Shown one piece after another: positions 21,227 through 25,262 of a DNA stretch of 25,262 nucleotides (its first letter is position 1; each line of letters opens with the position of its first letter). Made by a program: the position numbers and the translations under genes. Under the pieces are notes generated by a model. It did no database searches and was not told the origin of the DNA. It was given only the letters and a program-made list of their open reading frames with translations. The stretch is from a virus. The DNA is taken from positions 1 to 25,262 of IMG/VR virus record IMGVR_UViG_3300042874_000675, one strand, 5' to 3'.

Positions 21227-21260
21227 CAAAGATATATAGATTTTACTCATTTTCAACAAA
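21227..21260 (-). promoter_or_regulatory. Bacteroidota-type promoter of the small RNA
   Basis: On the minus strand TTTGTTG (21260-21254) is separated by 19 bp from TATCTTTG (21234-21227), matching TTG and TAnnTTTG with the preferred spacing. No protein gene follows on this strand within reach; transcription would start near 21221. Confidence 0.65.
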
Positions 21261-21278
21261 CACCTTATTTTTTTACCA

Positions 21279-21779
21279 ATGACCCCTGAACAATTTAAAA
21301 ACCACCTCGCACAACTTAAATTAAATGTGAAAACGGCAATAAACCGCGACCTGCCTCGTATTATTGGCAACAAAGCCGCAAGTCTTTTCAGGCAAAACTT
21401 TCAGAAAGAAGCATTCTTTGACGATAAATGGGAGGAGGTGAATAGGCGAAAAACAAAAACAGTTTCTTACAAAACAAAGAAAGGGCTTCGAAAATCAAAA
21501 ATAGTAAAAATAGGAAAAGGAGCCGCCGGAAGCCGCAAGATACTTACCGGCAGCACAGGCGACTTAGGCCGCAGTTTAAAGATTAAAACCGAAACGGGTG
21601 CTGCAATTATATACAGCGATCTAAAATATGCACGCGCACACAACGATGGAACCGCCACAGCCGGTCGTAGCCGAAATACCAAAATACAGCAACGCCGCTT
21701 TATAGGCCATTCGCCCGAACTCGAAAAAGTAGTACTCGCTACAATAGAAGAAACCATGAATAAAATTATTAAGCCATGA
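21279..21779 (+). CDS. Virion morphogenesis protein, Mu G-like
   Basis: A 166-residue protein of the phage virion morphogenesis family (Mu gpG, gp31). Landmarks are an N-terminal helix pair (TPEQFKNHLAQLKLNVKTAINRDLPRIIGNKAA), then FQKEAFFDDKWEEVNRRK (about residues 40-57), KILTGSTGDLGRSLKI (about 87-102), YARAHNDGTATAG (about 116-128) and QQRRFIGHSPELEKVV near the end. It completes or stabilises the head-tail joining step. The 127-bp gap before it holds a predicted small RNA. The stop overlaps the next start (ATGA). Confidence 0.8.
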   Translation: MTPEQFKNHLAQLKLNVKTAINRDLPRIIGNKAASLFRQNFQKEAFFDDKWEEVNRRKTKTVSYKTKKGLRKSKIVKIGKGAAGSRKILTGSTGDLGRSLKIKTETGAAIIYSDLKYARAHNDGTATAGRSRNTKIQQRRFIGHSPELEKVVLATIEETMNKIIKP

Positions 21780-22273
21780 TAAACGACATTTTAACAGCCA
21801 TTATGGAACGGCTCGCTGAAAAAGAGCCTAACCTGAAATACTTAGACGAAGACTACGGGCAACTCAGCTATTATCAGGAAAACGTCCCTGTAAAATTCCC
21901 ATGTGCGCTGCTGGAGCTGCAACAGACCAGCTGGAAAAACCAATCGCAAAAAGCACAAGACGGTGTTTTAAATATTAGTATTCGTGTTGCCGATCTAAAG
22001 CTGTCCAATACCAACTACAAAGCACCAACCACTCAAAAAACGAAGGCAGCCGCCATTTGGATTGTTATTGAAAACATCCATAAAGCACTGCATGGATGGA
22101 GACCTTTAGCAAATCCGGAATTTGGAACCCTTACTCGAATCTCTACCTCCCGCGTGAAACGCGACGACGGCATCCGCGAATTTGAATTGGTATATAGTTC
22201 GCTTTGTACCGATGCAAGCGCTATCAATCAACAATTCGGAACTGCCGACGACATGATTATATCGGTGTATTGA
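21776..22273 (+). CDS. Mu gp37-like protein, probable tail terminator
   Basis: A 165-residue protein. The N-terminus INDILTAIMERLAEKEPNLKYLDEDYGQL is helical, followed by VKFPCALLELQQTSWKNQSQ, LNISIRVADLK, a middle helix (AAAIWIVIENIHKALHGW, about residues 90-107) and RDDGIREFELVYSSLCTDAS. This plan fits Mu gp37 and other minor tail or tail terminator proteins that cap the tube and bind the head. It is the last gene of the rightward operon. It converges on the 96-residue gene, with which it shares 17 bp of opposite strand. Confidence 0.65.
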   Translation: MINDILTAIMERLAEKEPNLKYLDEDYGQLSYYQENVPVKFPCALLELQQTSWKNQSQKAQDGVLNISIRVADLKLSNTNYKAPTTQKTKAAAIWIVIENIHKALHGWRPLANPEFGTLTRISTSRVKRDDGIREFELVYSSLCTDASAINQQFGTADDMIISVY

Positions 22274-22547
22274 AAATGCTTAATTGCTTGATCCCCTGAT
22301 CCCCTGATCCCTTGATCCCCTGATCCCCTGATCCCTTGACCCCCTGATCCCTTGCAGCGATATTTTTGAGCTCTTTGGCTACGGGCGTTCCAAGATAGAT
22401 GTAAAGCGTTGCTATGGATATATGAAACTGGGGGGAAATGTAGGTTCGATAAATGTAGGCGGTAGATACTCCCGGAAGCCGCTGCTTCTGATAAACTTCA
22501 CAAACACGTTGCATCTGGAGTAACTTGTTTTTTCGGTTGTAGGCCAT
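22257..22547 (-). CDS. Possible small DNA-binding protein with repeat-encoded tail
   Basis: A 96-residue protein starting at the ATG at 22547; an earlier in-frame ATG at 22652 overlaps the terminator and is not used here. Residues 1-64 are basic (AYNRKNKLLQMQRVCEVYQKQ), then VSTAYIYRTYISPQFHISIATLYIYLG reads like a helix-turn-helix. Residues about 68-88 are DQGVKGSG-type units of 8 residues encoded by the tandem DNA repeat. I associate this kind of protein with Bacteroidota phages and mobile elements, but the function is unknown. It sits after the terminator, where a middle or late regulator is possible. The stop lies inside the end of the head operon on the other strand. Confidence 0.55.
   Translation of the reverse strand: MAYNRKNKLLQMQRVCEVYQKQRLPGVSTAYIYRTYISPQFHISIATLYIYLGTPVAKELKNIAARDQGVKGSGDQGIKGSGDQGIKQLSIFNTPI
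22287..22350. repeat. Eight tandem copies of an 8-bp repeat containing GATC
   Basis: Units CCTGATCC or CTTGATCC repeat eight times at 8-bp spacing, with a higher order of 24 bp (one CTT unit then two CCT units). Seven units contain GATC and one has GACC. The array lies at the convergent end of the head operon and is translated as 8-residue repeats in the minus-strand gene. Copy number is probably variable. Confidence 0.95.
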
Positions 22548-22598
22548 AGTACAAAAATAACAAACAAAACAAATTAATCTACACCGAGTTTTTAACAC

Positions 22599-22629
22599 AA
22601 AAAAAAACACCTGTGCAGGTGTTTTTTTT
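22599..22629. terminator. Bidirectional rho-independent terminator
   Basis: AAAAAAAAA, then the inverted repeat ACACCTG / CAGGTGT around TG, then TTTTTTTT. With an A run on one side and a T run on the other it acts in both directions. On the minus strand it ends the early operon 23 bp after the DnaA-like gene. On the plus strand it would stop read-through from the head operon. Confidence 0.9.
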
Positions 22630-22652
22630 CGAATCTCAAAAATATTTAGCAA

Positions 22653-23129
22653 TTATACCTGTTTTTCTGCCACGATTAGTCTGGCTAATTTTAAAATTTT
22701 TAGCTTTAAATCCGGATAGATATCAATTAGGTTTTCGATGGTATTTCGGCTATGCATCACCGTTGCGTGATTTTTATGAAATACGCCTCCAATGGCACTA
22801 AAAACATTGTTAGGATTTATCGTCAGAAAGTAAATAATCATCTGCCGCGCCATTACAATTTCTCTCTTCCGGCTTTTTGAAAACACCATTTCAACTGTTA
22901 AGCCCGTTTCGCGCAGAACAACGCTTATTATTTGCCAATAGACTGCTTCTTCTAATGATCCACGTAACGTTTCATCCGGAATACGAGTTCTGCGCCGGTT
23001 ACTTGCTTCCTCTGCATGGCTTATATTATACAAATCAAGCAGCAAATAAAAGGCCTCTTTAAAGCCCAAAGGGTTTCTCTTATCAATATTAAGAATATTC
23101 ACCAATTCTTTTATTTTCAGTTGTTCCAT
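22653..23129 (-). CDS. Free-standing DnaA domain IV-like DNA-binding protein
   Basis: A 158-residue protein. Residues about 64-155 resemble DnaA domain IV: VYWQIISVVLRETGLTVEMVFSKSRKREIVMARQMIIYFL (64-102), then FSAIGGVFHKNHATVMHSRNTIENL (110-134). The KNHATVMHS stretch corresponds to the DHTTVLHA signature that reads the DnaA box, and the arginine-rich region fits its basic loop. No AAA+ ATPase domain is present. It is the last gene of the early operon, before the terminator. It could be a transcription factor or a replication partner. The N-terminal 60 residues are helical and unassigned. Confidence 0.75.
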   Translation of the reverse strand: MEQLKIKELVNILNIDKRNPLGFKEAFYLLLDLYNISHAEEASNRRRTRIPDETLRGSLEEAVYWQIISVVLRETGLTVEMVFSKSRKREIVMARQMIIYFLTINPNNVFSAIGGVFHKNHATVMHSRNTIENLIDIYPDLKLKILKLARLIVAEKQV

Positions 23130-23536
23130 AATTCGCTTTGCAAATAGGTTTCTGCATATTTTTTATATACTCCGCTCTGAATGCTTTTTTCGTAAATAGA
23201 AATAAATTGATAACACTTTATTTGCTCTATCTTCGAAATACGGCTCCACTTGGCTAGCGATTTCTTTTTGCTCGACCGCACTTTTTCGTTATACCTACTC
23301 CAAAACATCTCAAATGTAATATCCGTTTTTAGCTCGTAAAATTTGATTGCCGGGTTATCTTTGAGCAATTTTTCAGCCTCCAGCAATTCGCGCGGAAAAT
23401 TTTTTAATATCCACACTTGCTGCTTTTCACTCAACAGAGCTCTACTGCTGTCAAACCCCTGTAGTAGATCCAAATCATTGTAAACAAACTCTACCTCGCC
23501 TTCAAACGAAGGCGAGGTCATCAAATAGGTTTTCAT
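23117..23536 (-). CDS. Early-region protein of unknown function
   Basis: A 139-residue protein, starting at the ATG at 23536 that overlaps the previous stop (ATGA); a longer reading from 23608 is not supported. The first part is KTYLMTSPSFEGEVEFVYNDLDLLQGFD, then the region SEKQQVWILKNFPRELLEAEKLLKDNPAI, then FEMFWSRYNEKVRSSKKKSLAKWSRISK, a basic stretch that could bind nucleic acid (about residues 79-106). It overlaps the DnaA-like gene by 13 bp. A GGAG motif lies upstream of the start. No known family is assigned. Confidence 0.7.
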   Translation of the reverse strand: MKTYLMTSPSFEGEVEFVYNDLDLLQGFDSSRALLSEKQQVWILKNFPRELLEAEKLLKDNPAIKFYELKTDITFEMFWSRYNEKVRSSKKKSLAKWSRISKIEQIKCYQFISIYEKSIQSGVYKKYAETYLQSELWNN

Positions 23537-23817
23537 AGTTTTATCTCCTTTAGTTCTAATGCCGCAGCCACCAAATATTCGAGGCGTGCGCCTTTGCTCA
23601 TATACCAATCCGGCTGAATGGCTATTGCCTCAGCATCTATCAAGGAGCGCAAGCATATAATGATAGCCTTAGTCCATTCCGTATTCTCAGGCACAATACG
23701 CATCGGATTAATCACATCATACCCTTGTGCTGTTAACAACTGCTCAGACTCCAAAAACTTCAACCACACATCGTGGCGGTTTAGTCCGCTTACTTTTCCT
23801 ATAATTTGTATTTTCAT
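23533..23817 (-). CDS. DUF4406-like protein (nucleoside deoxyribosyltransferase fold)
   Basis: A 94-residue protein, starting at the ATG at 23817 (KIQIIGKVSGL), which fits the family start; an ATG at 23859 would add 14 residues of poor match. The order IQIIGKVSGL, LTAQGYDVINPMRI, then ALI-like ICLRSLIDAEAIAIQPDWYMSKGARLEYLVAAALELK matches DUF4406, small relatives of nucleoside 2-deoxyribosyltransferases, with the 'D.......W..S.GA..E...A' signature. The substrate is unknown. It may alter nucleotide pools during early infection. Confidence 0.8.
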   Translation of the reverse strand: MKIQIIGKVSGLNRHDVWLKFLESEQLLTAQGYDVINPMRIVPENTEWTKAIIICLRSLIDAEAIAIQPDWYMSKGARLEYLVAAALELKEIKL

Positions 23818-23833
23818 CGCTTTTTGGTTTATA

Positions 23834-24448
23834 TTAAAGGCTCGAAAAATTAAGATCAATGTTCTCGTATTTACCCTCCTTATTCTTTACCGATACCCTA
23901 TAATAATTTTTCGAATCCGGGCGACGGATGCTCTCCTTTAAAAGCAAAAGAGCTCTCTGGAAAGTAATATCATTTATCCTGGTCTCATATTTCAACAGGC
24001 TCATCACCTTCTTAGCATCAAGCTTACCACGGCTTGTGCTGAAAGCGTCCTGAATCATATCTTTTACAAAAGCTTGTTTTTCATCGATGTTATTGCTCAA
24101 AAACTCATCAAATTTCTGTTTACAAGCGTTCATCGTAAGATCATCGAAAGTAATACGGTCGTTCACATTTAGCTCCAGTCGGATGCTGCGATCGAAATTG
24201 AACAGCGATACATTCCCTTTTCCTATACGATCAACAGCTTTCTCTTGCATAAACTCCGTTACTATCTTTTCGCAAGCAGCTGCTACATGCCGCTTGTATG
24301 CTATTAATATAGCGTTTATGTGATTGGCTTCTTTTAATATCTTCGCCATTTCCGCTTCCTTCATTATCTCTAATTTGGTCAAGCGGTTAAAAGGGATCTT
24401 AGTCCCTGCTTCATCTACCCAGTGTGGGTCTTTTCGTTTTTGAATCAT
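23834..24448 (-). CDS. DUF3164-like early phage protein
   Basis: A 204-residue protein. It begins with the DUF3164 opening, KDPHWVDEAGTKIPFNRLTKLE, then a helical segment and VSLFNFDRSIRLELNVNDRITFDD (about residues 79-102), a strand pair typical of the family, and ends with LLLLKESIRRPDSKNYYRVSVKNKEGKYENIDLNFSSL. DUF3164 proteins are common in the early regions of Mu-like phages of Gram-negative bacteria, and their function is not established. It follows the zinc protein gene by 8 bp. Its presence is one of the better signs that this is a Mu-type early operon. Confidence 0.8.
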   Translation of the reverse strand: MIQKRKDPHWVDEAGTKIPFNRLTKLEIMKEAEMAKILKEANHINAILIAYKRHVAAACEKIVTEFMQEKAVDRIGKGNVSLFNFDRSIRLELNVNDRITFDDLTMNACKQKFDEFLSNNIDEKQAFVKDMIQDAFSTSRGKLDAKKVMSLLKYETRINDITFQRALLLLKESIRRPDSKNYYRVSVKNKEGKYENIDLNFSSL

Positions 24449-24456
24449 GATTTTAA

Positions 24457-24678
24457 TTATTTTATTGGATTAATACTTACGAATATTTCTTTTTTAATCA
24501 ATACCTTGCCGCTGCCTTTGCATACAAGGCACTCTCTAACCGTATCTATTGTGCCATCACCTTGGTTCGATCGATAATTTACAATGCCGCTTCCGTTGCA
24601 GTTGCGACAAATATCTATATACTCGCTCAGGTATTGCCCGGCAGCTAAACGGTTTGTATGTGTGTTTTGCTTTCTCAT
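24457..24678 (-). CDS. Small zinc-finger protein with two CxxCxGxG-type knuckles
   Basis: A 73-residue protein. Two zinc knuckles are visible: CRNCNGSG at 24-31 and CLVCKGSG at 50-57, with 22 residues between the pairs, as in the central cysteine-rich region of DnaJ. The four cysteines could bind one zinc ion. The N-terminus (RKQNTHTNRLAAGQYLSEYIDI) and the basic end have no known role. Single DnaJ-type knuckles occur as free-standing small proteins in phages. The stop of the upstream gene overlaps the start by one base. Its role is unknown. Confidence 0.8.
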   Translation of the reverse strand: MRKQNTHTNRLAAGQYLSEYIDICRNCNGSGIVNYRSNQGDGTIDTVRECLVCKGSGKVLIKKEIFVSINPIK

Positions 24679-25259
24679 TAGTTATTGGAGGTTAAACCGC
24701 TCCATTGATCGTTTATTTCCCGGTCTTTGACTTCGATGCTGTAAAGCTTTTTAATCAAACCTATTAGTTCCGGTTCGGTGAGCAGATACAAGGGTTTACC
24801 TATTATGCGTGGGTTCATCAGATAGTTATTCACGCGCGCCCAATCGTTATTGGTAGCATACACTCCCAATTTAGTAAGCAGCACCAAAACCCGGCTACGC
24901 AACTTGCGCACTTGCTCGCTAATTGGTCTATTCGACATAGGACTAAAACGCAGCAGAAGCTCATTCAACTGGTCTGTGCTTAAATCGGCGGTACTCAGTA
25001 CGCCATACGCCGATAGTATGCTCTCGCGATATTGATCAATGCCTTGTTTTATCCATAAGGCGCGCAAGCGGCGTACCTTATCGCTTTTTATTTTTGTACT
25101 CATGTCTATAATGTTTATTTGTTCGTTAGTATCGAGCAGCTGCAAAAACCGCTTCTCTCCTTCAAAGCCTATAAAGCCGCCTTTGATATTTCCGTCCACC
25201 AATATTGTTAGCGAGCGGCTGTCGGGATCATAATTGTAGGTGATTGTTTTTGTTTTCAT
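24678..25259 (-). CDS. GemA-like early protein (Mu gp16 type), tentative
   Basis: A 193-residue protein starting 4 bp from the right edge of the window; a longer start beyond the edge cannot be excluded. The C-terminus WARVNNYLMNPRIIGKPLYLLTEPELIGLIKKLYSI (about residues 139-174) resembles the end of GemA/gp16 (DUF1018), with the pattern 'W..v...l....i.Gk....L...eL..li..L..I'. The centre has KVRRLRALWIKQGIDQYRESILSAYGV (about 61-87). In Mu GemA alters host gene expression and DNA topology. The match is by eye and partial; it may be another early protein. Confidence 0.45.
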   Translation of the reverse strand: MKTKTITYNYDPDSRSLTILVDGNIKGGFIGFEGEKRFLQLLDTNEQINIIDMSTKIKSDKVRRLRALWIKQGIDQYRESILSAYGVLSTADLSTDQLNELLLRFSPMSNRPISEQVRKLRSRVLVLLTKLGVYATNNDWARVNNYLMNPRIIGKPLYLLTEPELIGLIKKLYSIEVKDREINDQWSGLTSNN

Positions 25260-25262
25260 ATC

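Noticed and set aside
22548-22575. TATTTTTG box just before the 96-residue gene as its promoter
   Set aside because: It lies only 4 bp before the ATG and has no TTG at the right distance, so it would need a leaderless start.
22548-22652. Longer N-terminus for the 96-residue gene (131-residue reading)
   Set aside because: It would start inside the terminator and encode a low-complexity stretch; the ATG at 22547 starts the protein-like part.
1-25262. tRNA or rRNA genes
   Set aside because: No cloverleaf with a T-loop GTTCRA pattern or rRNA segment was recognised on either strand; no tRNA scan could be run.

Overview
This window looks like most of a Mu-like (transposable, contractile-tailed) prophage of a Bacteroidota host. 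Three things point to the host. Good promoters match the Bacteroidota form (TTG, 19-20 bp, TAnnTTTG). Shine-Dalgarno sequences are almost absent. A tail gene carries a BACON-type domain. Three things point to Mu. The head genes are of gp29 (portal), F, G, gp36 and gp37 type. A contractile-tail cassette is present. The early cluster contains DUF3164-like and GemA-like genes. No transposase (MuA/MuB), repressor or integrase lies inside the window; they would be expected beyond the right edge.

Layout. Bases 1-52 hold two copies of a 12-bp motif with a 22-bp period and may be the inner part of one phage end. Bases 53-15769 form one long leftward (minus) late operon. In order of transcription it encodes: prohead protease with an internal scaffold start, major capsid, amidase endolysin, a coiled-coil membrane protein, a lipoprotein with a C-terminal membrane anchor (candidate u-spanin), a small protein, tail sheath, tail tube, tail assembly chaperone with a probable -1 frameshift extension, tape measure, DUF6046-like protein, gpD-like hub, spike, gp25/W-like protein, LysM-type protein, three fibre-type proteins, a BACON protein, J-like and I-like baseplate proteins, and a terminal protein. 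A small two-helix membrane gene with its own promoter is inserted in the opposite strand at 9634-9881.

Bases 15770-15916 are a divergent control region. A Bacteroidota promoter faces left, a weaker one faces right, and an inverted repeat lies exactly midway between their -7 elements. Bases 15917-22273 form a rightward (plus) operon for DNA packaging and head assembly: small and large terminase, an unknown basic protein, gp36-like, portal, F-like head protein with a toxin-like C-terminus, G-like and gp37-like proteins. A promoter, a roughly 70-nt segment and a terminator, all on the minus strand between the F and G genes, look like a small RNA gene.

Bases 22257-25259 form a leftward early/middle region: GemA-like, a small CxxCxGxG zinc protein, DUF3164-like, a DUF4406-like protein, an unknown, a free-standing DnaA domain-IV-like protein, a bidirectional terminator, and a 96-residue possible DNA-binding protein whose end is made of tandem repeats.

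The best candidates for something new are the symmetric divergent late control region, the small RNA unit between F and G, the head protein fused to a nuclease-toxin-like domain, the free-standing DnaA-like DNA-binding protein where Mu has its middle/late activators, and the inserted membrane-protein gene. Protein family names come from reading the sequences by eye; no database search was run.
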